Source: CAJQQY01 sp964352225
GTDB taxonomy: Bacteria > Bacteroidota > Bacteroidia > Chitinophagales > Saprospiraceae
DNA: 25,195 bases
Assembly: GCA_964352225.1 (NCBI GenBank)
Contig: CAYGRM010000048.1
Coordinates: 1-25,195 of the forward strand
Direction of reading: 5' to 3'
Shown: positions 14,001-21,961 of the stretch, piece by piece
Layout of the letters: each line of letters starts with the position of its first letter
Position numbering within the stretch: position 1 is the first letter of the stretch
The notes under the pieces: generated by a model
Databases searched by the model: none
Seen by the model: only the letters and a program-made list of their open reading frames with translations
Told to the model about the DNA's origin: nothing
Program-made: the position numbers and the translations under genes

Positions 14001-15347
14001 TGAAAGTCTGTGTAATGTAGGCGCTCGATTTAACATGATCGGGTGTCCACGAAGAATATTTTCCAAAATCTCCCAAATTACTTGGTCTTTACGATCAACT
14101 AACTTCTTAGCAGATTTTACAGTTTTTACGATACCTCTTTCGATCAATTTTCTGATGATAAAAGGTTTGAACAACTCAGCAGCCATTCCTTTTGGAATAC
14201 CACACTCATGTAATTTTAAGTCAGGCCCAACGACAATAACGGAACGACCAGAGTAATCCACCCGTTTTCCTAAAAGGTTTTGACGGAAACGTCCTTGTTT
14301 ACCTTTTAATACATCAGACAAAGATTTCAATGCACGTCCACCTTCCGCTTTTACTGCGTTAGATTTTCTTGAGTTATCAAATAAAGAATCAACCGCCTCT
14401 TGCAACATTCTTTTTTCATTTCTCAAAATCACCTCTGGTGCCTTGATTTCCAAAAGACGTTTCAAACGGTTATTTCTAATGATAACTCTTCGATATAAAT
14501 CATTCAAATCTGAACTTGCAAAACGACCACCATCTAATGGAACTAATGGACGCAACTCAGGTGGAACAACAGGTAAGTATTGAATAACTGTCCATTCTGG
14601 ACGATTTTCACAACGTGTTAATCCATCTCGGAAAGCTTCAACAACTCTCAATCTTTTAAGAGCTTCTGATTTTCTCTGCTGAGAAGTTTCATTAGCAGCT
14701 TGGTATCGTAAGTCATAAGACAATTGATCTAGTTCCAATCTGTTTAACAAATCTCGAACAGCATCAGCTCCCATTTTAGCGATGAATTTTTGCGGGTCAT
14801 CGTCTTCCAACATTTGGTTCTCTTTTGGAAGGTTTTCCAAAATATCCAAATATTCTTCTTCCGTCAACAAATCCATGTGAGCTGCTGTACCTGATTCTTC
14901 CAAAATACCTGGCTGAATCACTACATATCTTTCATAGTAAATGATAGATTCTAACTTCTTAGAAGAAAGACCTAACATGTATCCAATCTTGTTTGGTAAT
15001 GATTTGAAAAACCAAATATGAACAACAGGAACCACCAATTTGATGTGCCCCATTCGCTCTCTTCGTACTTTCTTCTCAGTTACTTCTACACCACATCTAT
15101 CACATACAATCCCTTTATATCGGATTCTTTTATATTTTCCACAGTAGCATTCGTAATCTTTTACTGGCCCGAATATTCGTTCACAAAACAAACCATCTCT
15201 TTCAGGTTTGTATGACCGATAATTAATCGTTTCAGGTTTCAACACCTCACCATAAGACCTTTCCAGAATTTGATCTGGAGAAGCCAAACTAATAGTGATG
15301 CTGTCGAAGTTAGCTTTTTGCTGCTTGTGATTTTTCTTAAATGGCAT
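11031..15347 (-). CDS. rpoC: DNA-directed RNA polymerase subunit beta'
   Basis: The 1438-residue catalytic large subunit of RNA polymerase. The N-terminal zinc site is formed by C67, C69, C82 and C85 ('CYCGKYKRI', 'CDRCGVEV'). The active-centre motif '[12 protein letters not shown]' places the Mg2+-binding aspartates at 476, 478 and 480. '[18 protein letters not shown]' and the '[10 protein letters not shown]' region follow the family pattern. A second zinc site is present ('[13 protein letters not shown]'), followed by '[24 protein letters not shown]' trigger-loop/bridge-helix elements, here quoted in part. A C-terminal region ends 'EEEELIED'. The length matches Bacteroidota rpoC, with no split or intein. 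It follows rpoB by 102 bp containing a palindromic repeat and is the last gene of the operon. Confidence 0.98.
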   Translation of the reverse strand: [1438 protein letters not shown]

Positions 15348-15364
15348 ACTTTATAGTTTTATCG

Positions 15365-15375
15365 TTGGAAGCCGT
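15365..15375 (-). repeat. GCTTCCAA box upstream of rpoC
   Basis: The minus strand reads ACGGCTTCCAA, ending 18 bases before the rpoC ATG. The identical 11-mer precedes rplL (20056-20066), and an 8-base version, GCTTCCAA, precedes rplK (21982-21989). Function unknown. Confidence 0.4.
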
Positions 15376-15434
15376 TTTACGTTTTACATTACACGTTGCA
15401 CAAATTCAATTCGTACTACATAAAACGTACAACG
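15373..15434. repeat. Palindromic repeat in the rpoB-rpoC gap
   Basis: The left arm CGTTTTACGTTTTA (15373-15386) matches the reverse complement of TAAAACGTACAACG (15421-15434) at 13 of 14 positions. The 34-base centre holds AATTCAATT. The built-in TTTTACG repetition resembles the short periodic repeats that litter Bacteroidota intergenic DNA. It would be transcribed as a hairpin between rpoB and rpoC. Confidence 0.5.
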
Positions 15435-15449
15435 TCCTTCAAACAATGG

Positions 15450-18400
15450 TTAATCAAATTTTACATCAAGCGCTAGTCCTCGTAATTCGTGAATCAATAC
15501 ATTGAATGATTCAGGAATATTAGAATCTGGAAGATTATCACCTTTGACAATTGCTTCGTAAGCTTTAGCTCTACCTACAATATCATCTGACTTAATTGTC
15601 AACAATTCTTGTAGAATATTAGCTGCTCCGAAAGCCTCCAAAGCCCATACTTCCATCTCTCCAAAACGTTGTCCCCCGAACTGTGCCTTACCACCTAATG
15701 GTTGTTGAGTAATCAACGAGTAAGGTCCGATAGAACGAGCGTGCATTTTATCATCAACCATGTGAGATAATTTCAACATGTAAATCACCCCTACTGTTGC
15801 TTGCTGGTGGAAACGATCTCCCGTTTCTCCATCTGACAAGTAAGTTTGACCTAACTGAGGTAAACCAGCTTCAACGATTTTGTCTGCAATCTCAGATGCT
15901 TTCGCACCATCAAAAATTGGAGTTGCATATTTTACACCTAATCGTTCCCCTGCCCAACCTAGTACTGTTTCGAAAATCTGTCCAAGGTTCATCCGTGAAG
16001 GTACACCAAGTGGATTCAATACGATATCTACGGGAGTTCCATCTTCTAAGAACGGCATATCTTCTGCACGCACTATTCTAGATACAATTCCTTTGTTACC
16101 ATGACGTCCCGCAAGCTTATCACCTACTTTCAGTTTACGTTTTTTAGCTAAATAAACTTTAGCTAATTTCAATACACCTGCTGGTAACTCATCACCAATT
16201 GAGATATTGAATTTTTCACGTTTGTATTTTCCAACCTCTTCGTTAACCTTGATTGTGTAGTTGTGTAACAATCTTGCTACGAGTTTATTTAACTTATCAT
16301 CATCCGTCCAATTACTATAATCAATAGTTGTGTAGTTGATATCTTTCAACATTCGACTATTGTACTTAGTACCTTCTGGGAAAATGTTTTCGTTATAGAT
16401 TGATTTAACACCTTTCGATGCTTTACCTTTCAATAAAACCATCAACTTATCCACTAAAATCGTTTTCAACTCATTTAATGCAATAGCATGTTGGTCATCC
16501 AATGCAGTCAATAAATCTTTTTCTTTAGACTTTTGATCTTTGTCTTTTTTCGCTCGCGCAAATAATTGCTTGTTAATGATAATACCTTTAGTTGATGGAG
16601 GTGCTTTTAATGAAGCATCTTTTACATCACCCGCTTTATCACCAAAGATCGCACGTAATAATTTTTCCTCTGGAGTAGGATCAGACTCTCCTTTTGGAGT
16701 AATTTTACCAATGATGATGTCTCCTTCTTTTACCCAAGCTCCTACTCGAATAATTCCGTTTTCATCCAAATCTTTAGTTGCATCCTCACTTACGTTTGGA
16801 ATATCATTGGTTAACTCTTCCTCTCCTAACTTAGTATCACGCACATCTAATTCAAAGTGTTCAATGTGCAAAGAAGTGAAAATATCTTCTCGAACAACAC
16901 GCTCTGATAATACAATCGCATCCTCAAAGTTATACCCTTTCCAAGGCATAAATGCCACTTTCAAGTTTTGTCCAAGTGCCAATTCTCCTTTGTCAGTTGC
17001 GTAACCGTCACAAAGAATCATTCCTTCTTTTACTCGATCTCCTTTTCTAACAATAGGTTTCAAGTTGATACAAGTTCCTTGATTTGTTCTTCGGAACTTA
17101 GTCAATTTGTATGATTTTCTATTGTCTTCGAAAGAAACCATCATGTCTGCTTCCGATCGATCATATCGAATGACTACCTCGTTGGCATCTACATATTCAA
17201 CAACTCCGTTTCCTTCTGCATTAATCAACATTCGAGAATCTCTCGCAACCTTTCCCTCTAGACCTGTTCCCACAACTGGAGAACTTGGCTTAATCAAAGG
17301 AACTGCTTGACGCTGCATGTTCGATCCCATCAGGGCTCTATTCGCATCATCATTCTCTAAGAAAGGAATCAATGAAGCAGAAACCCCAACAATTTGGTTT
17401 GGTGCAACATCCATATATTCAACTTCATCTGGAGTCAAAACAGGAAATTCACCATGTTCTCTACATTTAATTCTATCAGTTGCAAATGCTCCTTTTTCTT
17501 CAATCGGAGTATTAGCCTGAGCGATTTTTTTAAAATCCTCTCCTTCTGCTGAAAGATATTGTGCTTTTTTAATATCAACCACACCATCTTTTACTTTTCG
17601 GTACGGAGTTTCTAAGAACCCCATTTTATTCACTTTTGCGTGAACACAAAGGGTAGAAATCAATCCAATATTCGGTCCCTCCGGAGTCTCAATTGTACAA
17701 AGACGACCGTAGTGAGAATAGTGAACATCTCGAACCTCAAAACCTGCACGCTCCCTCGAAAGACCACCTGGTCCTAATGCCGAGATACGACGTTTGTGAG
17801 TGATTTCAGAAAGTGGATTTGTTTGATCTAAGAACTGAGATAATTGACTCGTTCCGAAGAAAGAGTTAATTACTGATGAAAGTGTTCGTGCATTAATCAA
17901 ATCAATAGGTGTAAATACCTCATTGTCACGAACATTCATTCTCTCCCGAATTGTCCTAGCCATACGAGCCAAACCAACTCCGAATTGAGCATATAATTGC
18001 TCACCAACTGTACGTACCCGTCTGTTACTCAAGTGATCGATATCATCAATCTCAGCACGTTGGTTCATCAAACTTACCAAATAAGTTACGATAGAAATGA
18101 TATCTTCTTTGGTCAAAACCAACACGTCCATATCAGTTTCTAATTTAAGCTTTCGGTTGATTTTGTATCGTCCTACTTCACCTAAATTATATCGCTTATC
18201 TGAGAAGAATAATTTATCAATAATCCCTCTGGCAGTCTCCTCATCTGGTGGATCAGTTCCACGCAATTGACGATAGATATATTGAACTGCTTCTATTTCA
18301 GAACTAGAAGGATCTTTTTGTAATGTATTATAAATGATAGAATAATCCTCTTCGATATCTTCTCTTTGGAGAATGATATCTTCCACTCCACCAGTTTCGA

Positions 18401-19274
18401 TGATGAGTTCGATATTTTCTTCATCCAAAACAATATCACGCTCAAGGATAATATCATTTCTTTCGATAGTGACCACCTCTCCAGTATCTTCATCGACGAA
18501 ATCTTCCGTCCATTTTTTCAAGACACGGGCAGCTAACTTTCTACCGATTGCTTTATTTAAGGTTTTTTTATCGACCTTAATTGTTTCTGCTAAATTGAAT
18601 AAATCCAAAATAGCTTTATCTGAATCGTAACCAATTGCTCTCAACAATGTAGTTACAGGAAATTTTTTCTTACGATCAATGTATGCATACATCACCGTAT
18701 TAATGTCTGTAGCAAATTCCATCCAAGCACCCTTGAAAGGAATAATTCTAGCAGAATATAACTTAGTTCCATTTGGGTGGAAACTTTGTCCAAAGAAAAC
18801 CCCTGGTGAACGGTGTAATTGAGAAACGATAACTCGCTCAGCTCCATTGATTACGAAAGTTCCTTTTGGAGTCATGTATGGAATATTTCCCAAAAATACA
18901 TCCTGTACAATTGTTTGGAAATCAACATGCTCCTCATCATTACAAGACAAACGAAGTTTTGCTTTCAACGGAACGCTGTAAGTCAAACCTCTTTGTTGAC
19001 ATTCAGGAATGTCGTAACGTGGTGGATCAACGAAATAATCTAAAAACTCAAGAACGAAGATGTTTCTAGCATCTGTTATTGGGAAATTTTCTTGAAAAAC
19101 TCGATATAATCCTTCATTAGTTCTATTCTCTGGAGTAGTTTCTAATTGAAAAAACTCTTGGAACGACTTAAGTTGAATCTCAAGTAAATCAGGATATTCT
19201 GAGGAAAGTTGGATTTTACCAAAACTTTGTCGTAAGTATTCTGCGGAATTCTTTAGTACCGTACTTAATGCCAT
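15450..19274 (-). CDS. rpoB: DNA-directed RNA polymerase subunit beta
   Basis: The 1274-residue second-largest subunit of RNA polymerase, forming the active-site cleft with beta'. Hallmarks in order are 'NGAERVIVSQLHRSPGVFF' in the first lobe; the rifampicin-binding region at about residues 469-515, with 'SQLSQFLDQTNPLSEITHKR' and 'ISALGPGGLSRERAGFEVRD'; 'IETPEGPNIGLI'; 'GYNFEDAIVLSERV'; the 'GDKLAGRHGNKG' switch/flap-proximal segment; and the C-terminal 'FGEMEVWALEAFGA' clamp contact. The Asp, His and Ser positions commonly changed in rifampicin resistance carry the E. coli wild-type residues, so the enzyme is probably sensitive. Length and order are normal for the phylum. The gene is separated from rplL by a 351-bp structured gap. 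Confidence 0.98.
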   Translation of the reverse strand: MALSTVLKNSAEYLRQSFGKIQLSSEYPDLLEIQLKSFQEFFQLETTPENRTNEGLYRVFQENFPITDARNIFVLEFLDYFVDPPRYDIPECQQRGLTYSVPLKAKLRLSCNDEEHVDFQTIVQDVFLGNIPYMTPKGTFVINGAERVIVSQLHRSPGVFFGQSFHPNGTKLYSARIIPFKGAWMEFATDINTVMYAYIDRKKKFPVTTLLRAIGYDSDKAILDLFNLAETIKVDKKTLNKAIGRKLAARVLKKWTEDFVDEDTGEVVTIERNDIILERDIVLDEENIELIIETGGVEDIILQREDIEEDYSIIYNTLQKDPSSSEIEAVQYIYRQLRGTDPPDEETARGIIDKLFFSDKRYNLGEVGRYKINRKLKLETDMDVLVLTKEDIISIVTYLVSLMNQRAEIDDIDHLSNRRVRTVGEQLYAQFGVGLARMARTIRERMNVRDNEVFTPIDLINARTLSSVINSFFGTSQLSQFLDQTNPLSEITHKRRISALGPGGLSRERAGFEVRDVHYSHYGRLCTIETPEGPNIGLISTLCVHAKVNKMGFLETPYRKVKDGVVDIKKAQYLSAEGEDFKKIAQANTPIEEKGAFATDRIKCREHGEFPVLTPDEVEYMDVAPNQIVGVSASLIPFLENDDANRALMGSNMQRQAVPLIKPSSPVVGTGLEGKVARDSRMLINAEGNGVVEYVDANEVVIRYDRSEADMMVSFEDNRKSYKLTKFRRTNQGTCINLKPIVRKGDRVKEGMILCDGYATDKGELALGQNLKVAFMPWKGYNFEDAIVLSERVVREDIFTSLHIEHFELDVRDTKLGEEELTNDIPNVSEDATKDLDENGIIRVGAWVKEGDIIIGKITPKGESDPTPEEKLLRAIFGDKAGDVKDASLKAPPSTKGIIINKQLFARAKKDKDQKSKEKDLLTALDDQHAIALNELKTILVDKLMVLLKGKASKGVKSIYNENIFPEGTKYNSRMLKDINYTTIDYSNWTDDDKLNKLVARLLHNYTIKVNEEVGKYKREKFNISIGDELPAGVLKLAKVYLAKKRKLKVGDKLAGRHGNKGIVSRIVRAEDMPFLEDGTPVDIVLNPLGVPSRMNLGQIFETVLGWAGERLGVKYATPIFDGAKASEIADKIVEAGLPQLGQTYLSDGETGDRFHQQATVGVIYMLKLSHMVDDKMHARSIGPYSLITQQPLGGKAQFGGQRFGEMEVWALEAFGAANILQELLTIKSDDIVGRAKAYEAIVKGDNLPDSNIPESFNVLIHELRGLALDVKFD

Positions 19275-19356
19275 TTGTTGTGAGATGTTATTTGGAAACG
19301 ATAAAACAAAAGTTCCAAGGCAAAGGAAGATGTTATTTTATTGTTTCATAGTTTTT

Positions 19357-19390
19357 GCTAATTAATTATATATTACCTTCTGTAATTAGC
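19357..19390 (-). other. Stem-loop upstream of rpoB
   Basis: GCTAATTA (19357-19364) and TAATTAGC (19383-19390) are perfect complements around an 18-base loop, 82 bases before the rpoB start. AT-rich and of moderate stability. Confidence 0.4.
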
Positions 19391-19458
19391 AATAAAATAA
19401 ATACTCGATATTCGATAATTTGCTGTCGTCTTTACTTGTCTGTTTTTTTACTTTGATG

Positions 19459-19493
19459 TATTGTTGAAAATAATAAAAAATGAATCAACAATA
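19459..19493 (-). other. Stem-loop in the middle of the rplL-rpoB gap
   Basis: TATTGTTGA (19459-19467) pairs exactly with TCAACAATA (19485-19493). The 17-base loop is A/T only apart from one G. It could be an RNA processing site. Confidence 0.45.
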
Positions 19494-19517
19494 GGCAAAA
19501 TATTAAAAGCAACAATA

Positions 19518-19549
19518 GGCTTAACCGATAAATAAATACCGGTTAAGCC
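19518..19549 (-). terminator. Attenuator-like hairpin after rplL
   Basis: GGCTTAACCG (19518-19527) and CGGTTAAGCC (19540-19549) form a perfect 10-bp stem, extendable past one mismatch. It begins 76 bases after the rplL stop. On the minus strand it is followed by TATTGTTGCTTTT rather than a clean U-run. Incomplete termination that lowers rpoBC relative to rplJL is therefore plausible. Confidence 0.6.
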
Positions 19550-19625
19550 TCCTTGTTTTCTAGTAATGTATTATTAGGTCTCTCTGAATAATCATTGAGG
19601 GATTTTGGTCAATACAATAAACGTC

Positions 19626-20003
19626 TTATTTTAATTCAACGCTAGCACCTGCAGCTTCTAAAGCAGCTTTAATAGATTCCGCTTCTTCTTTAGATACACC
19701 TTCTTTGATTGCACCTGGAGCTTTGTCTACCAATTCTTTAGCTTCTTTCAAGCCAACACCTAATAAGTTTTTAACTTCTTTAACTACTTGAAGTTTAGTA
19801 CCACCTGCTGAAGTTAATATTACATCAAATTCAGTTTGAGCAGCAGCTTCTCCGCCACCGTCTCCACCACCAGGTGCAGCCATAGCTACAGCAGCAGCAG
19901 CAGGCTCGATGCCGTACTCGTCTTTCAATATAGTTGCTAACTCACTTACTTCTTTAACAGTAAGGTTTACGAGTTGTTCTGCGAATTCTTTTAAATCTGC
20001 CAT
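19626..20003 (-). CDS. rplL: 50S ribosomal protein L7/L12
   Basis: A 125-residue ribosomal stalk protein, present as dimers bound to L10, that recruits and stimulates translational GTPases such as EF-Tu. The N-terminal dimerisation helices are residues 1-35 ('LKEFAEQLVNLTVKEVSELA'). A flexible Ala/Gly-rich hinge spans about 36-55 ('AAAVAMAAPGGGDGGGEAAA'). The compact C-terminal domain is from about 57 ('EFDVILTSAGGTKLQVVKEV') to the terminal 'AGASVELK', including the conserved 'GLKEAKELVDKAP' factor-binding helices. The length is standard. The gap to rplJ is 143 bp, longer than usual, and holds a tandem repeat and a GCTTCCAA box. An attenuator-like hairpin follows. Confidence 0.97.
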   Translation of the reverse strand: MADLKEFAEQLVNLTVKEVSELATILKDEYGIEPAAAAVAMAAPGGGDGGGEAAAQTEFDVILTSAGGTKLQVVKEVKNLLGVGLKEAKELVDKAPGAIKEGVSKEEAESIKAALEAAGASVELK

Positions 20004-20055
20004 GTTACAGTTCTTTTTTTAATGTTTTGCAATAATTTAATATATGCGAATGAGC

Positions 20056-20066
20056 TTGGAAGCCGT
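20056..20066 (-). repeat. GCTTCCAA box upstream of rplL
   Basis: The minus strand reads ACGGCTTCCAA, identical over 11 bases to the box before rpoC, and ends 53 bases before the rplL ATG. Confidence 0.4.
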
Positions 20067-20073
20067 GTTATTT

Positions 20074-20105
20074 GAGTTATGAACGATGAGTTATGAACGA
20101 TGAGT
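20074..20105. repeat. Tandem 14-bp repeat in the rplJ-rplL gap
   Basis: GAGTTATGAACGAT occurs twice back to back (20074-20087, 20088-20101), followed by a partial GAGT. It is the AACTCAT-type short periodic repeat, on the minus strand, next to the GCTTCCAA box. Confidence 0.75.
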
Positions 20106-20146
20106 AAAAATACCCAGCACTTATACCTTATCAATCATCACTAAGT

Positions 20147-20674
20147 TTATTCTCCTCTTTCTTCTAATGTTTTCAACAAACCTGCAATGGTAGAACCACC
20201 AGATTTAAGCGCGCTGATAACATTTTTCGCAGGAGATTGTAATAATGAGATGATTTCTCCAACTAATTCTTCTTTTGACTTTAATGAAGCTAAAGCTTTA
20301 AGTTGGTCATCACCTAAATATATTGATGAATCAATATATGCCGCTTTTAAAACAGGTTTTTTTGCTTTTTTTCTAAATTCTTCGATTACTCTAGCTGGAG
20401 AATTAGCAACTTCTGTAAAAAGTATAGCTGTTGGTCCTTTTAAAGCTTCAAATAATCCTGCATAGCCTTTTTCAGCATCTGCAGCTTCAAGAGCTTTTTG
20501 AGCTAGAGTATTTTTTACAACTCTCATTTCAATGTTATGCTCATAAAGTTTTCCTCGAAGTTCGTTGACTTGCTCAACGGTTAATGTTGATGAATCAGTC
20601 AAGTAAAAGAATGAACTGTTACTAAACTTTTCCTTCAATTCAGCGATTTGTTCGCCTTTTTGTGCTCTGGTCAT
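20147..20674 (-). CDS. rplJ: 50S ribosomal protein L10
   Basis: A 175-residue protein that anchors L7/L12 dimers to 23S rRNA at the stalk base. The N-terminal RNA-binding domain includes 'FFYLTDSSTLTVEQVNELR', 'MRVVKNTLAQKAL' and 'LKGPTAILF'. The C-terminal helix ('AKNVISALKSGGSTIAGLLKTLEE') is the L7/L12 docking region. The length is normal. It starts only 20 bases after the rplA stop, so there is no room there for the long L10-binding leader that autoregulates rplJL in E. coli. Any such element would have to lie within rplA or be absent. Confidence 0.96.
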   Translation of the reverse strand: MTRAQKGEQIAELKEKFSNSSFFYLTDSSTLTVEQVNELRGKLYEHNIEMRVVKNTLAQKALEAADAEKGYAGLFEALKGPTAILFTEVANSPARVIEEFRKKAKKPVLKAAYIDSSIYLGDDQLKALASLKSKEELVGEIISLLQSPAKNVISALKSGGSTIAGLLKTLEERGE

Positions 20675-20694
20675 GATGGTATAGTTTAATCTGT

Positions 20695-21387
20695 TTACTT
20701 AAGTGATTTAATATCTATCTTGATTCCTGGACTCATGGTACTTGCAATCGTTACCGATTTCATATAAGTACCTTTAGCCGAGGAAGGTTTAATTCTAATG
20801 ATAGTAGTTAATAATTCATTAGCATTTTCCACTAATTTCTCAGGAGTGAACGATACTCGTCCGACTGAATTGTGAATAATTCCAAATTTGTCAGCTCGGT
20901 ATGCAATCTTACCACCCTTTACATCCGCAACTGCAGCACCTACATTAGGAGTTACTGTTCCAGTTTTCGGGTTAGGCATCAAACCCCTTGGCCCAAGAGT
21001 ACGACCGATACGACCTACTTTTGCCATTACATTTGGCGTAGCAATAATCACATCTACGTCGGTCCATCCGCCAGAGATTTTTTGAATATAGTCATCTAAT
21101 CCAACGTAATCGGCACCGGCAGCTTTCGCTTCTTCCTCCTTGTCAGGAGTACATAAAACTAAAACAGTTTTATTTTTCCCAGTACCATTCGGTAAGCTTA
21201 CTGTTCCTCTAAGTGCTTGATCAGCTTTTCGAGGATCAATTCCGAGGCGAATATGTACATCAACAGATGCATCAAATTTCGTAGTGTTGACTTCTTTAAC
21301 CAAAGCCATTGCCTCTTCTAGATTGTAGAGCTTTTCACTATCGATTTTCTCGTTAGCTTTCGCTCTTTTTTTGGAAACTTTTCCCAT
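20695..21387 (-). CDS. rplA: 50S ribosomal protein L1
   Basis: A 230-residue protein of the L1 stalk, involved in release of deacylated tRNA; in E. coli it also represses its own operon. Visible family features are 'KKRAKANEKIDSEKLYNLEE' at the N-terminus, 'DASVDVHIRLGIDPRKADQ', 'PNGTGKNKTVLVLC', the central domain with 'GRIGRTLGPRGLMPNPKTG' (the L1 signature) and 'NELLTTIIRIKPSSAKGTYM'. I start the gene at ATG 21387 (MGKVSKKRAK). The seven extra upstream codons depend on a TTG and do not match the family N-terminus. It lies 95 bp after rplK and 20 bp before rplJ. Confidence 0.96.
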   Translation of the reverse strand: MGKVSKKRAKANEKIDSEKLYNLEEAMALVKEVNTTKFDASVDVHIRLGIDPRKADQALRGTVSLPNGTGKNKTVLVLCTPDKEEEAKAAGADYVGLDDYIQKISGGWTDVDVIIATPNVMAKVGRIGRTLGPRGLMPNPKTGTVTPNVGAAVADVKGGKIAYRADKFGIIHNSVGRVSFTPEKLVENANELLTTIIRIKPSSAKGTYMKSVTIASTMSPGIKIDIKSLK

Positions 21388-21482
21388 GGTCGAAATTTTA
21401 AGGTTCAAACGTTTAAACTAATTGTTAGCTAAACTCCCTTTGTTATATAAAATGTGTTCTAAATTCTTTTGGAATTTTCTGA

Positions 21483-21926
21483 TTAAGCCTCCCAAGGTGG
21501 AGTTCCGCTTACAGTTAAGCCCATACTTCTTGCCGTACCTGCCACCATTTTCATTCCTGATTCTACTTTAAATGAATTTAAATCTGGTGCTTTTTGCTCT
21601 GCAATTGCTCGGATTTGATCCCAAGTTACTGATCCTACTTTTTGACGATTAGACTCAGGAGAACCTTTTTTTATTTTTGCCGCTTCCAGCAACTGAACAG
21701 CAGCTGGCGGAGTTTTAATTTCAAAATCGAAAGATTTATCAGTATATACAGTAATCACTACTGGTAAAACTTTACCTCTTTGATCTTCTGTTTTAGCGTT
21801 GAATCGCTTACAAAACTCCATGATGTTCACGCCCTTCGCACCTAATGCAGGTCCTACTGGAGGTGATGGATTTGCAGCGCCACCTTTTACTTGAAGTTTG
21901 ATGAAACCACCTATTTCTTTAGCCAT
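21483..21926 (-). CDS. rplK: 50S ribosomal protein L11
   Basis: A 147-residue protein at the GTPase-associated centre that binds the 1070 region of 23S rRNA; it is the RelA- and thiopeptide-sensitive site in other bacteria. The N-terminal domain has 'IKLQVKGGAANPSPPVGPAL' with the proline pair that contacts thiopeptides, then 'GAKGVNIMEFCKRFNAKT'. The C-terminal RNA-binding domain contains 'GSVTWDQIRAIAEQKAPDLN' and 'MVAGTARSMGLTV'. The length is close to the usual 141 residues. It is the first ribosomal gene after nusG, and a perfect 14-bp stem lies in the gap. Confidence 0.97.
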   Translation of the reverse strand: MAKEIGGFIKLQVKGGAANPSPPVGPALGAKGVNIMEFCKRFNAKTEDQRGKVLPVVITVYTDKSFDFEIKTPPAAVQLLEAAKIKKGSPESNRQKVGSVTWDQIRAIAEQKAPDLNSFKVESGMKMVAGTARSMGLTVSGTPPWEA

Positions 21927-21961
21927 TATTGGTATGTATTTTTAAAATCTATTTAAATATT

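Larger units (their letters stand above)
19275..19625. other. 351-bp structured rplL-rpoB gap
   Basis: Long for an intra-operon space. It contains three stem-loops (19357-19390, 19459-19493, 19518-19549) and two copies of AACAATAGGC (about 19487-19496 and 19511-19520). No minus-strand TAnnTTTG promoter match was found. The E. coli gap at the same place holds a partial attenuator and an RNase III site; a similar role is likely here, but this is by analogy. Confidence 0.6.

Noticed and set aside
11209..18630. Many antisense ORFs of 60-154 codons opposite rpoC and rpoB
   Set aside because: Ser/Ile/Phe-rich shadow frames of strongly conserved genes, with no domains or start signals.
21388..21408. 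Upstream start for rplA
   Set aside because: TTG-initiated and seven residues longer; L1 proteins normally begin at the MGK-type start at 21387.
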